Assembly (NCBI GenBank): GCA_032718865.1
Contig: JALUTQ010000004.1
Location: forward strand, 1,426,001 to 1,490,000
DNA length: 64,000 bases
DNA from: Tilletia caries
Lineage: Eukaryota > Basidiomycota > Exobasidiomycetes > Tilletiales > Tilletiaceae
Direction of reading: 5' to 3'
In this document: positions 11,731 through 23,513 of the stretch, one piece after another
Layout of the letters: each line of letters starts with the position of its first letter
How positions within the stretch are numbered: position 1 is the stretch's first letter
The notes under the pieces: model-generated
Database searches by the model: none
What the model was told of the DNA's origin: nothing
What the model saw: the letters and a program-made list of their open reading frames with translations, nothing else
Translations under genes and position numbers: made by a program

Positions 11731-14700
11731 ATGGCGGCCACCTGGGATCAAGCGGACGCCCTCCAGGAGATCATCGCCCTCATCAAGGAGTCCATCACTC
11801 CTGTCGGCGAACAGCGACGCGTCGTCGAGCGACTCCAGGAACTCCAGTCCACCCCCAGATACGTCAGCTACCTCGTCTACATCTTCGCACAGCTCACAAC
11901 AGAAGACGTACAGATACGCACCGTCGCCGGTATCCTCCTCAAGAATGGCTTCGAACACGTCGTCATCACAGACGATGAACTCGTATACATCAAGGAGCAG
12001 ATGCTCCTCGCCCTCTCCCTTCCAGAGGTAGAGCTCCGTCGCGCCGCATCCCTCGTCGTTGCCATGATTATCGTCTACTACAAGCCAGAAACCTGGCCAG
12101 AGGGTCTTGGCAAGCTCATCGAGCTCATTGCCTCCTCCAACTTCGACGAGGCCGAAGCCGCTTTCAACACCCTCTCCAAAGTATGCGAAGACGCCTCCGC
12201 CGAACTTGACGCAGCAGAGATCAACGGTGTCCGTCTCATCGAGGTCCTTATTCCCAAGCTTCTCGACGCGACTCAACACCCAGATGCCCGCATTCGCGCA
12301 CACGCCATCAACTGTCTCAACGAATTCGTCACCCAGGGCAGCCCCACCCTACAGCTCCACCTCGATACCTTCCTAACCGCCCTCTTCAAGCGCGCGTCTG
12401 ACGAGAGTGCACACGTACGCAAGTTTGTCTGTCAAGCCATCGTCTACATCTCCACAGCAACCCCGGCCAAGATCCTCCCCGAGCTGCCCAACGTGGTCGA
12501 ATACATGCTCTACTCCACCCGGGACGCAGACACAGACGTCGCCCTTCAGGCATGCGAGTTCTGGATGCAATTCGCAGAGAACAAACAGCTCGCACCCCAC
12601 CTCCGACCGTACCTCTCCAAAATCGCACCCGTCCTTCTCCAGAGCATGGTTTACTCCGAAGAAGATCTACTCACCCTCGGCACCGACGAGGACGACGCTC
12701 ACATCGAAGATCGCGATCAAGATATCAAACCTCAACACTACAGCGCCCGTACCCATCGGAACGAGCGCGTCGAAGACGAAGAGGCACCCGGCAACGCACC
12801 CGGCTCCAGCACCGCCATCCAGGGGAAATCACGCGCCGCCATCGAGGCCGCATTCAAGGACGAAGACGAAGACAGCGACTTTGATTCCGAAGATGCCTAC
12901 TTTGACGACGACGACGACGATGATATGACGGGAGACTGGAACTTGCGGAAATGCTCCGCAGCCGCACTCGATGTCCTCGCCATTGAGTTTGGAGACGAAC
13001 TACTGGAGATCCTGCTCCCGTATCTGCGCGAACGTCTCTTCGCCGCCGAATGGCTCCAGCGCGAATCAGGCATTCTCGCCCTTGGCGCGATAGCACAGGG
13101 CTGCATAGGCGGCATTCAACAACACTTGCCCAACCTCGTCCCGCTCCTGATCAGCACGTTCCAAGATACCAAGCCTCTCGTTCGCAGCATTGCGTGCTGG
13201 ACCCTCAGTCGGTACTCGTCCTGGTGTGTCCAGTACAAGGGCGGCGACGGGCAGACTCCCTTCTTCCTCCCTGCCATGGAAGGTCTTCTCGGCATGGTTC
13301 TCGATAGGAACAAGCGCGTCCAAGAGGCTGGCTGCAGTGCCTTTGCAACTCTTGAGGAGGAGGCTGGGACTGAACTCACACCCGTCCTCGGTCCGATCCT
13401 GAGCACACTCGTGCGCGCTTTTGAGAAGTATCAGCGCAAGAATTTGCTCATCCTCTACGACGCCATCGGGACATTGGCGGACAGTGTCGGGAACGAGCTC
13501 AACAGGCCAGAATACGTGCAGGTGCTCTTGCCACCCCTTGTACAGAAATGGCAGAGCTTGGGGGACGTCGATGAGGATCTGATCCCGCTCTTGGAGTGCA
13601 TGTCCTCCGTCACCATTGCCGTCGGTCCCGGTTTCCTCGAGTTCTCACCCCCCGTCTTTGAGCGATGTGTCCGGATCGTGCACAGCCAGCTCCAGTTCCT
13701 CGCCGAGGACGCGCAAAAACCGGCCGAGGAGCGCGACTACGAGCGGATGACGGAGACGTTCATCATCGTCGCGTTGGACCTACTCTCGGGCCTGACACAA
13801 GGCCTGGGAACAAATATCCAGCCGCTGGTGGCCACCTCGAACCCGCCCCTCCTGCCGCTGCTCTACATGTGCATCCGGTGCGAGTCCGCGCCGATCCGAC
13901 AATCCGCCTACGCGCTTCTGGGCGACCTCGCGATCTCGGCCTTTGACCTGCTGCGTCCGCATCTGCAGAGCATCGTGCCGGACCTCATACAGCAGATCGA
14001 GCCCAACCCGGCGGACGAGAACGTGAGCGTGTGCAATAATGCGGCGTGGGCGGCGGGTGAGATTGCGTTGCAATATGGTGGGCCTGGGGTACGGACATTA
14101 CCAGCGGGTGGGTCGGACGGGGCGGGGGCGAATGCAAGTGGTGCTGGTGCTGGAGGCGCGAATGGCGTAGACGCGACGTCGGTGGCGGAGCTTCAACAAT
14201 GGGTGAACCCGTTGATCGAGCGGTTGATACCGGTGCTGCTGAGCCAGAAGAGCGCCAAGTCGCTCACCGAGAACGCCGCGGTCACGATTGGGCGGTTTGG
14301 ATTGGTCTGCCCTGCGATGGTCGCGCCGCACTTGGATGTGTTCTTTGTGCAGTGGTGTCAGGCGCTGTGGGACATTAAGGATAATGATGAGAAGGACTCG
14401 GCGTTCAGGGGTCTGTGTGAGATGATCCAGGTGAACCCTAACGGAGGTGAGTCTTTCTCAATCCCTGCGTCTTCGATTTCCGCAACGGTTGCTCATGACT
14501 CCATTAATCTCTTTGTGATTGTCTCTACAGCGGCCGCTGGATTCCCATATTTCTGCAACGCAGTAGTGGTGAGTTCACGCTCACTGGCTCTGGCGGGACC
14601 GACTCAGAAGCTGACAGATGTCGTTTGTTATTTTCCTCTCAGCGCTGGACCACACCTTCTGCCCAGCTCAACGACATGTTCCGGAAGATCCTGACGGGCT

Positions 14701-14965
14701 TCCGAGACGCAAGTGGGCCAGAGCAATGTGAGTTGATCTTTGACGATCCGCAGCGGGTTCTTCAAGCTCAGTATTGACCGTCTCTGTACCTGATGTGTGA
14801 TGTGCAGGGGAGAGCCAAAAACAGTCATTCCCTCCGGTCATCCGGCAACGGTGGGTGCACGCTTTATGATGTGCGAACTCTCTGTCCTGTGACTGCCTTC
14901 CTGACCCTTCTCTATTCCTGGGCCCATGCCAACTTCGCAGGTTGCAAGATCGATACGGACTCTGA
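11731..14965 (+). CDS. KAP104: Transportin / karyopherin beta-2 (Kap104)
   Basis: Nuclear import receptor for PY-NLS cargo such as mRNA-binding proteins; shuttles through the nuclear pore with Ran-GTP. Exons: 11731-14446, 14531-14568, 14643-14727, 14808-14850, 14941-14965, giving 968 residues, close to the family's 890-950. It is built of HEAT repeats throughout (for example DEAEAAFNTLSKVCEDASAE, and DESAHVRKFVCQAIVYI). A long acidic loop (about 318-400, ending in a run of Asp) sits just before DWNLRKCSAAALDVLA, matching the Ran-sensitive loop of transportin repeat 8. The C-terminal run NAAWAAGEIALQ, LTENAAVTIGRFGLV, NDEKDSAFRGLCEMI and the last residues RQRLQDRYGL are family-typical and justify the final short exons; reading through the last donor would instead give a premature WVHAL end. 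Confidence 0.93.
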
Positions 14966-15644
14966 ACCCACTTTTCTTTCTGCCGAGAAGGGGGGAAGCC
15001 GCGCTTCCACCTCTCGGGGCCATTCTCGATGGCGGCAAATTGGAAGTACTCGGTCACACCAAAGCGATGGACCCGGTCACGGCCCCTCACACACAAGTCC
15101 CTGCCTGTCCCAAGGTCTCAAGTTGTCGCTCTCACACATTTTCCTCTGACTTCGACTCCCCCCCGCCCAAATCCCCGACTTCTTTTTTTCGTCTTGTCGA
15201 ACTATGCCGACCCCCAGAATTATTCCCATCGATTACTCTTCCATTCAATCCCTTCATCGTTCTCTTTTTCTCTTGAACCCTTCTTCCCGCCTCGTCTTCA
15301 TTCCTATCCCCCCTTTCCCCCCAATCCCCTGACTTTCGATCCCGCATGTCGGTCCCTCTTCTTTTACCCGCACTTCTCCTCTCACCAGTATTCCCTGAAC
15401 GATCGCAAACCCTCAACAAAGACAGAGAATCAAGATCAGCATCCCACACACCCATCAATCCTCGGCAGAACCTTCACTTTTCTACACGCTTCCCGTGGGA
15501 GGGGGGGAATGAATGGATGGATGGATGGATGGATGGATGGATGCTAATGTATATGTATGTGATTGGTAGAACAGTGCCTGATACATGATCCCGGCCCCGA
15601 AGACTTTCGAAACTCCTGGTGCCTGGTACAGTCCAGAGAATAAC
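14966..15644. other. Convergent intergenic region with (ATGG)7
   Basis: Lies between the 3' ends of KAP104 and the phytase-like gene. Positions 15130-15480 are strongly pyrimidine-rich. A perfect (ATGG)7 microsatellite occupies 15513-15540. No gene seen. Confidence 0.7.
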
Positions 15645-17577
15645 TTAGTTGGGAACGGGACTTTGAGCGTAGCCGGGCAGGGTGACGCGGTAGATGAAGA
15701 CCTGAGAGTCGGCCTGTGAAAGGAGAGATGGGTGTCAGTAATTCAGGTATGGGAGGGGAGAGACTGATCGGACAGGACATCAAGGATAACGCACAGTGCC
15801 GTACTGCTGGGCGTAAGGGTCAGAGTAAGCCTCGTTGACGTAGGTTCCGTCGCTCGACTCAGCCGCCTGCGATCCGTTGGTAGTAATAAAGTCATTGTCC
15901 GAGACGACAAAGAGGAAGTAGTCGTTCGGGTTCGCCGCATCGCCCACGGGCGCCAACGCGAGGGACTCCAGCTTGGAAGCGACGAGGGTGCGGTCGATCG
16001 CGCCCCCGACCTGGAGACCGAACTTGGCCAGCTCGGTCTTGGCGATCAGGTTCACGAAGGAGGTGAGCTTGGCGGGGGTGATGCCGCTGGCGAGGGTGCC
16101 GCCCGGGGCGGCGGGGTTGGCGGAGTTGTCGTACTTGGTGTTGGCGATGTTGGTGGCGCCCTTGGTCGAGATGAGGTCGACGTCCTTGAAGGTCTGCGGG
16201 ATTGCAAAAATGATGAAGAAGTTGGTTCTGGTCAGCTCTTGCAGGCATACTGACTGGCCTCTTGCGCAAGGGATTAAGGAGGCTGGATTACTCACGCTGT
16301 CAGATGAGGTGTCACCGAATCCGTTGCCGTCACGAGCCAGAATCAAGACTGAAAAAAAGGAAGGAAGTCAGTTGAAAGTGCGCAAGCGGAATATTGTAGA
16401 TCATGCTCAGAAACTGACAGGTGGTGGAGTCGATGATGTGGATCTCCGAGGTCGCACGGGTGTTACCCTTGGACGACTGGGGGAGAGGGACGATGTACTC
16501 GGCCACAAGGGACGCGTTGGCAGGGTTGGTCACGTTGTAACCGAGCATACGGGTGTACCGGTTGGTAGCCTTGTTCCCGCCGCCGTCCTGGGCAACAGCA
16601 CTCTGCAGGCAGGCCCACAGGGTGTTGGAGTTGCGGTCGAGCGTCAGTCCCTCGAGACCCTGGTTGTCGTTCCGGCCCGAGTTGGGCTCGGTGTTGGAGG
16701 TGAAGTTGAGCGCGCCGTTGAGGTAAGGGAGAATGGCCTGAGGAGGCTGGATGGTGTACTTGACCTGACCGGTGGTGCGGTTCAAGTAGTAGATGTACGG
16801 ACCGTATTCATCGGAGATCCATGCGGCGTCTGAGTTGGGGATGAGGGCAAGACCCTCCGTGTCGAAGGAGATGTGGTTGTCAGCGGGGGCAAGGGGAAGC
16901 TTGGGCTGGATACCTGCGGCGGGTCGAATGGCAATAGGGTCGAAACCGGTGGTGTAGTTGGAGTCCCCGTTGAAGGTGGTGGGGTTGAACCTGTACAGGA
17001 GGGTGGACACGTAGGTCGATTGGATGTTCTCGGTAGTGCTGGATCCCTGGGTGGGGTCGAAAGCCAGAGAGAACTTGTGTTGACGAGCACGGTAGTCGGT
17101 CTGCGCCCTTCAGGAGGGAGAGGGAGAGTATGGGGTCAACATAAGGACATTAGAGGTTCACGGACGCCAAAGTCCGACATACGCACTGTGTGTTGTGACC
17201 AAGGTCGGGCTGGACGATCAAAGAAGCAGAGTACGTGCCGTCGCTGTTCTTGGTGAACGACTCGAGGGCAATGGCAGACTTGTTTGAAGGAGGCGGAAAG
17301 GGAAAGCTCGTCAGCAATGAGTAACGTGGCAAACGATCTCACAGAACAACAACTCGAGAAGACTCACGCCGAAGCCACCGAGGCTCTCGCCGTACGAGTC
17401 CTTGGCGTCACCAGAGATGCGACCGAAGCCGACAAGACCCTTGTTGGTGAAAGTGCGGCCATCGAAGGTGACGCTCGTAGCGCGGCGGTCGAGCTGCTGT
17501 TGGAGGGGCGAAGCGGCGACGGCAACGATGAGGCTGAGCGAGCTCGCCAAAGCAAGGAATCGGCTGCTGAGCTGCAT
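15645..17577 (-). CDS. Secreted phytase-like / esterase-like protein
   Basis: Member of the family annotated as esterase-like activity of phytase, predicted secreted proteins related by fold to beta-propeller phytases. Six exons: 17577-17368, 17278-17187, 17107-16419, 16348-16296, 16193-15795, 15713-15645; 503 residues. I chose the ATG at 17577 because it begins a clear signal peptide (residues 1-22, hydrophobic FLALASSLSLIVAVAA, with Ala-Ser before the likely cleavage site). Conserved blocks: RISGDAKDSYGESLGGFG, DTEGLALIPN, WISDEYGPYIYYLN, NDNQGLEGLTLD, ILARDGNGFGDTSSDS, LESLALAPVGD and FVVSDNDF, the acidic loops expected to bind metal. Several N-x-S/T sites suggest glycosylation. Biochemical activity is not proven for the family, so a phytase label would be too strong. 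Confidence 0.85.
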
Positions 17578-18842
17578 GGTAATCAGAAGTGTATATGGGT
17601 AGCGCAAGGGATGGAAGGCTGTATGGGGGCGGGGAAGGATGATGAGCAAAAAGGTAGGAAGATTCAGCGTTGCCTCTTTATACGTTCGCAGATGTCGCCT
17701 TGAAGCTTCGAACCAGCGTTCAGCATGCAATTATTCATCGGTCCCCTCAGCAATAAGCAGAGGCACATCGCTTCAGCGCTTCAGCGCTTCAGCTCGGCGT
17801 CCTTCGTGCTCATCGTCGCTCATTATTTGATGTATATGGTACCTGAACCCAATTCCGCTGTGAGAAAGTGGCGAGGTTCGTTGGGCTGGTCTCGCCGGTG
17901 GGTGCCTGATTAAATTTGTCGGTAGTGGTGGCGGTGAACGACGAACGTGCTCGCCTCGACGTGCGCGGGTGTCAGGTGGACTGTATGTGGAGAATAAGCT
18001 GCATCGCCGTCCGCCGTCCTCCGACCGCGTCCAAGAAGCAAGAAGCGCGGCATAATAATCATCGATCTCCAGAAGCACGGAAATTGGTCCCCAGACGACG
18101 CTCTTGCCGACTTCCCGCGTCGGGACACGGGGGTGCGCAGGGGCGCCCTGCCTTGCGCCTTGCGGAGGCGGAAAAACAGGGTGCCGTTCCTGCAGCAACT
18201 CTGCGGAGGCGCAGGCAGGTACGAAGGCGCTATGACAAATTCCAGGAACGTGCCCACGCCCCACCCTCGAGCTGCTCTTGATGTCATGGACCACTACTGA
18301 GATCTCGGAGAGCTCGAAAGCATGCTGGACAAGTCTGGACGAGAGGAAGATGTATGGTGAGTAGACAGTGCAAAATATTAACTGTTGCGTAGGCCTTTTA
18401 AAGTGATAATGTTGTGAATACAGCGAGTGTGCAGGCAGGGATGTTCCCGGCATGTAGAGGAGAATGGCCCGATGTATAGATCCTGTTGCAAGGGAGCCTC
18501 GAGCTGAGAATGGGAAGGGCCGATAATGAAGTTAGGAAATGGGAGTCAAAAAGGTAAGGTCCACTGGCGGCGCTGTTGGTTGCGACTGGCCTGGCCGAGC
18601 ATCGAGAATCGAGATGGGGGGGGGGGCAGAAAGCCGATTGAAGCGTCGAGAAAATTGTCCGTATTGTATGTGTGCGTGTGTGTATGGACACTCCTTTATG
18701 TGCGCGAGTGTCTTTATTTTTGCAGTCGTGCTCGTTGGCACTGCCGTCCGAGCGTGCGTCCGAGGGGGGGGGGGGGATCGAGATCCAAGCCGTCCGATCC
18801 AAGATGTCCAGAGCTGATGGCGACATGGCGCAACCGCGCGCC
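17578..18842. other. Intergenic region, 1.26 kb
   Basis: Upstream region of the phytase-like gene and downstream region of the reductase. Holds three tandem copies of CGCTTCAG (17769-17792), and long G runs at 18617-18627 and 18764-18777. A 226-codon minus-strand frame (18453-17773) has no recognisable feature and is not called. Confidence 0.6.
17677..17682 (-). promoter_or_regulatory. TATA box of phytase-like gene
   Basis: TATAAA on the minus strand, 100 bp upstream of the ATG at 17577, in the context CGTATAAAGAGG. Good match and position; function inferred. Confidence 0.55.
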
Positions 18843-21800
18843 TCACGACCCACCCCAATCAAAGCTCTCAGTAACAACATTCACCTGCCCCCTCAGATCC
18901 CCCCTCTTCACCTTCTCCGGATCCATCCGCTTCGTCGCAATCGACCTCAGCACCGTGCCCAACGATGCAGGCCCACAACTCGAAATCATCACCCGCCCCA
19001 GCGAATGCTCACATTCCTCGCCCACGATCTTGTCCAGTTTCGGGTGGCCCGGGCGCGCGAGCTCGGCTACGACTCGCATGTCTTCATCTTCTTGCTCGTC
19101 GAGATCGATCGCAGTCTCGGCAAGGTCTTCAGGATCCCCGCCTGCGCCGGCGCCAATGGCAGCCGGTTGGCGTCCGAAGCCGCCGTTGACATTGGTGCCG
19201 GCACCACCGGCGCCACGAGCATCCGGCCGGAACGCAGGTCGGAGCGGTTTCGAGTCCGACACGGGCGCGCCTCCATGCACCTCGCTGAACGCAGCCATCT
19301 CAGCAGCCGAGAGGAACCCCCCACCACCGCCGCCGCCCTCCAAAGCAGACGATTCGTCCCGCGATCCCTGGACACGTCCCAACCCACCACCACCGGCTGC
19401 ACCCTGCCCCCGACCCCCACGTCCAGCCCCACCTCCCCGTGCACCACCCCGAACCCGCATACTCATCTTCCTCGTATTCGCCCGCCGGAGTTTACCCTCC
19501 TTCTGCACCGCCATGTTCATCTCCATCTCCGCCTTCGACAGGCCCATCTCCGCCTCGCCCTCGAAGTTGGTCAAGTCGGCCGCGGAGACCTCGTACTCGT
19601 CCTGCTCGGGACCCTCGGTGAACCGCGCCGCTCGCTCGGCGTAGGATTGCGAGGGCATGTGTTGGTTTGACGTGCCGGGGAGGGAAGGCGTCGAGCCTGC
19701 CATTGTGCTGGGAGCGAAACCGGGAGTATGCGGCGGCACGTTCAACGACGAATCATCATAACCGCCGCCGCCCTTGCCGCCCATCGACGACCCCATCTTC
19801 GCCTGCATTTCCCCATGCTGCGCAGCAGACACAAACGCCCCCGCGCCCGCGCCCGCGCCCCCACGCTCGTAGTGGCTCTGATCATTCAAGTGCGTCACAA
19901 AGATATCCACCTGCAGCTGCTCCGGCCTGACCATCTGTATACACCTCCTCAGCGCGCTCGCCGCCCACTGCAGATGCACAAACTCGCGCAAGATCCAGAC
20001 GAACCGGATCCGTCTCGTCAAGAAAGCCCTTCGATCGTCGTCGTGTCCCTTCCGCTTGGAGGAGGAAGACGTGGGTGGCATCCCACCATTCTCGCCCATC
20101 GAGCGCTCAAGCTCCGCATGCTCTACCATCGCCGCGCACAAATGCTCCAACACGCTCAATCCAAAACTGACGCCCGAGCCTCCGCAGATGATCATCACAG
20201 TGGAGTGCGCGCCCCAGTGGATCCGACCCGTGCTGCCATACGGCCCATCGACAATGGCCCGAATCTGGACTCCCGTCTGATGTTTCTGCGGCACGTGCGC
20301 CAGCGAGCCGGCCTGCATCGCACGTTCGATCTGTTGATAGCGTACCCTGCAGATATGCTCCCAGAGCGAGAGCGTGAAACCTTGACGCGCCCGGATGATC
20401 AGCACCATCGTCCGATCCTCCTCCTCCTCCCTCTCCCCCTCCCTCTCGGACTTCTTCACAACTTCCTTCGTCCCGTACCCAGAGATCCGCCTGAACTGCC
20501 GACGGGCATATTCACCAAGATCATCAACCGAATCCGACGCACTCGCAATGGTGAACGGATGACTCTGCCACCACGCCACGCTCGGCACGTTCAGGTTTAC
20601 GTACTGGCCCGGTCTCCACGTGAGCGAGTGCGGCGTCCTCAATGTGAGTCGGACCGTCTGGCCGGGGAGGACCTCCGCGAAGGCGAACCCTGGCTTGAGC
20701 ATGGAGAGCACGTTCGCCGCTAGTGCCGGACGGGCCTGTCCCTGTACCCTTGCCCGAGCTCGGGCTTGAGCACCAGGTTGGCCCAGTCCAAAGGCAGGCG
20801 AGGGCCCCCTCCAATCATGCACACTCGGGTTGGGGGACAGCTTCCCGCCGGGTGTATGTGGCCCAGGCGCGAGCAAATGCACCTGCGACTGGTTCGCGAC
20901 GCCCATCGTCACAGGCGCCGTCTCCGAATCGGGCGTGCCTCCTCCACCACCTCCTCCACCACCATCTGCCAGATCCGTCTCGGCAGCTACGGGGTAAATC
21001 TGCAGATCTGATCTTGGATATCCGGCTTTGGTGTTGGAGGGATAGGATCCGCCGCCGTTGCCGTTGTAGTTGAACATCTCCGCCATACCATTCCCCGCAT
21101 CCTCCGTCATCATGCTTCCGATCCCACGCTGGTCGCCATCGGGTCCGACGACTCTTCGGCCCATCATGGTTGGGGAGTTGACAGGGGTGGAGTTCGAGGA
21201 GGAGGAAGAGAACGCTCCCTCCGGGTGCCCGCCTACATGCATCCGATTCATATTCGCATTCGTGATGGCCGCCGACGACGAGTCGACGTACGTGCTCTCG
21301 CTCATGAGGGAGCTGGTCGTCACAACCGATGGATCTTTGGCATTGTGTGCAGACCGTTGCGAACGTTGCTGTTGCTGTTGTGGGTTTGGGGACGACATCA
21401 GGTCGGCCCGCGCGCGTTGGGAATGAGCCGAGTTGATGCTACCCCAATGCGAGCCCTTCTCGTAGTAGGACGATTGCTCAAAGCCGAATGGTCTCTGGGA
21501 CTGGGAGGGTACGAAAGCCTCATGCTGCTGTCGCTCTTGTTCTTGTGTGAAAGAAAAGCCAGGAGGAGCGCCATTGCGATATTCGGAAGCTTGCTGATGC
21601 TGGATCTGAGGAGCTCGCATCTTGCGCGAGGTGAAGCCGACGTTGTTGATCCACATGACCTTGAGTGCGCGATGGCCACGTTCGAAGGCCCACAAGATTA
21701 AAGGGGCGCCCATCCAGGGCCACAGGGGCGGGTGATGGATGGCAGCGGTGAGCATGAACATGAATGCGCAGACGACGTGGGCGACGTAGAACCACTCATA

Positions 21801-23127
21801 TGTGTCCATGCGGAAGGGAGACAGGGAGAGGAACATGAGAAGGGTGAGGAAGATGTACGACTACCCGAGGAAAGGAACACAATGAGAAGAATGCGTCAGC
21901 AAAGGGAGTCAAGCAAAGTTAAGCATACAACCCCCAGAACTCGAAAAAACTCACGACGATCCCCCACCGAAACTTGACCCACCAAAAGACAAAGTTCCAC
22001 ATCGACTGAGCGTACTGCTCGTCCTTCCCAAGCTGTACACTCCAAGCGGCGACATGAGCGGTGGCGAAGATCCAGATGAGTCTGCCAACCCACTGATGCA
22101 AGAAGCTGAGTTTGTCAAAGGCGAGGCCGCCCATCCATTTGGTGGAGAGCAGTGCCCAGGGCACCTGCTTGAGGGCGACGAGGAGGACAAGAGGGGTGAG
22201 CGCGAAGGCGAAGTCGCCCATGCGATCACCTGCTGTCCACCAGTCGTGATAGGGTAAAGTGACCCCGGCCGGATTGGTGGTGATAGAAGGATAACTTCCC
22301 AACCCCCATTCGAGCGGCTGCCGTTTTGCAATCCCCCCAATGGAGTACAAGAACGCATTATTCGAAGAGACCCAGGACGAGCGGAAATCAAAGACGGCGC
22401 TATTTGGGTTGATATAGTCCGCCCCGACCATGGAGAGAATGACAGGCACGGCAGTGACGAAGAAGAGGACGATGATCCGCCCAAAAGAAGGGAACTCGAT
22501 CGTCTTGCGCTTCCTGTTGTGCGCGTCCTGCTGCTGTCTTCGTTCGCGCAGGAGTTGGCGCTTTTGGCTCTGCTGTGCTCGGAAGGACGGCTTGAAGAGG
22601 TAGCGGGGCAGGTTTGCGATGCGGGTGAAGAGGGAGGGGCCGTGGGCGCCCTCGATGCTGGCGTGGTCGTCGTCGGTTTGGTACTCGTCGGAGTGGATGG
22701 TGGAGCGGTCGAGGGCGTTTATGCGTGTGCGTGCTGCGGCGACGGCGGATGGCGGGTAGGAGAATGCTGTCTGCTGTGCGCCGGCGTCGATGCGTGCTGG
22801 CTGGGTTGGTGGTGGATGTGGCGATGAATCTTCGCTGCGGTCGTCCTTGCTGCCTAGCTTGATGGCCCTGTTCTTTGTGGACCACTTGCTCCACTTGACG
22901 CCGATGACGGTGCGATCGTGGACCTGGAAGTGGTGTATGATGCCGATGACGAGGAAGGCAAGTGCGAAGATGATGGTCTGCAGGTAGATGTAGCGGTAGG
23001 AGGGCCAGCTGAGCATGTGTGCGCCCATGTAGGTGCGCAGGTAGTTGTACTGGATCGAGCGCGTGGCGTCTTCGGGCACGTAGTTGGGCCCTGTCCCGGC
23101 CGCGGGGGGCACATACACCGATCCCAT
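18843..23127 (-). CDS. Ferric/cupric reductase with large inserts, 1396 aa
   Basis: FRE-type ferric-chelate reductase of the plasma membrane or vacuole: electrons pass from NADPH through FAD and two hemes to Fe(III) or Cu(II). Exons 23127-21955 and 21860-18843. Membrane helices include the segment near residue 35 (YIYLQTIIFALAFLVIGII) and others to about 450. Bis-heme histidines are visible in LSFLHQWVGR/TAHVAAW and in FYVAHVVCAF (about 419) and AAIHH (about 433). The FAD site is WQSHPFTIAS (about 820), the NADPH pocket GGSGVSFGLSVLEH (about 950), and the C-terminal SSCGPASLGTVLRS (about 1350). The protein is about twice the usual 600-750 residues because of two low-complexity inserts: roughly 450-780 (Ser/Gln/Gly-rich, between the membrane and FAD domains) and 1040-1300 (Gly/Arg-rich, inside the NADPH domain). 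It lies head to head with the metallothionein across a transposon-filled gap. Confidence 0.9.
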
Positions 23128-23236
23128 GCTTGGAGGAGTGAGAGTCTATGCTGCAGATCGTCGTCGTTGTCGTAGTCCCGCTGCCACCGTCATGGGCTCC
23201 GGGGGGTGTCGCGAAGATGGGGGCGATGAAGGGGTA

Positions 23237-23244
23237 AATATATA
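23237..23244 (-). promoter_or_regulatory. TATA-like box of reductase gene
   Basis: TATATATT on the minus strand about 110 bp upstream of the reductase ATG. Its position fits a core promoter; otherwise unsupported. Confidence 0.4.
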
Positions 23245-23513
23245 CTGACTGTGAACAAAGGAGATCCGCACCCGCAGACTTCTCTTCGCTGCTGCCGATG
23301 ATGAGGAATTGAGGACGACTCTGACGAGCACAAGCTCAGGAGGGACCCGCGTACAGTACTCCCTGGTTAATTCGATATTGCTTAAGCCGATATCCTGGAT
23401 AATCCGATACGATCCGGCTGGGACAAGCTTGGGACGTATGTAAATATCGGTAATCCTGCCTAAGCCGATATATCGGCTGGGATTGGCCCGATATCGATTT
23501 AAAAAGGTGCATA

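Noticed and set aside
11725..12303. 192-codon minus-strand frame
   Set aside because: Lies exactly antisense to the conserved N-terminus of KAP104; an artefact of GC-rich codon bias.
14851..14869. Alternative KAP104 end by reading through the last donor
   Set aside because: Gives WVHAL then stop; splicing to 14941 yields the family-typical RQRLQDRYGL end.
17773..18453. 226-codon minus-strand frame upstream of the phytase-like gene
   Set aside because: No homology recognised, includes the promoter and simple repeats of the neighbour gene.
18526..19670. Plus-strand frames of 332-372 codons
   Set aside because: Antisense to the reductase C-terminus, which has conserved catalytic motifs; composition is Pro/Arg shadow.
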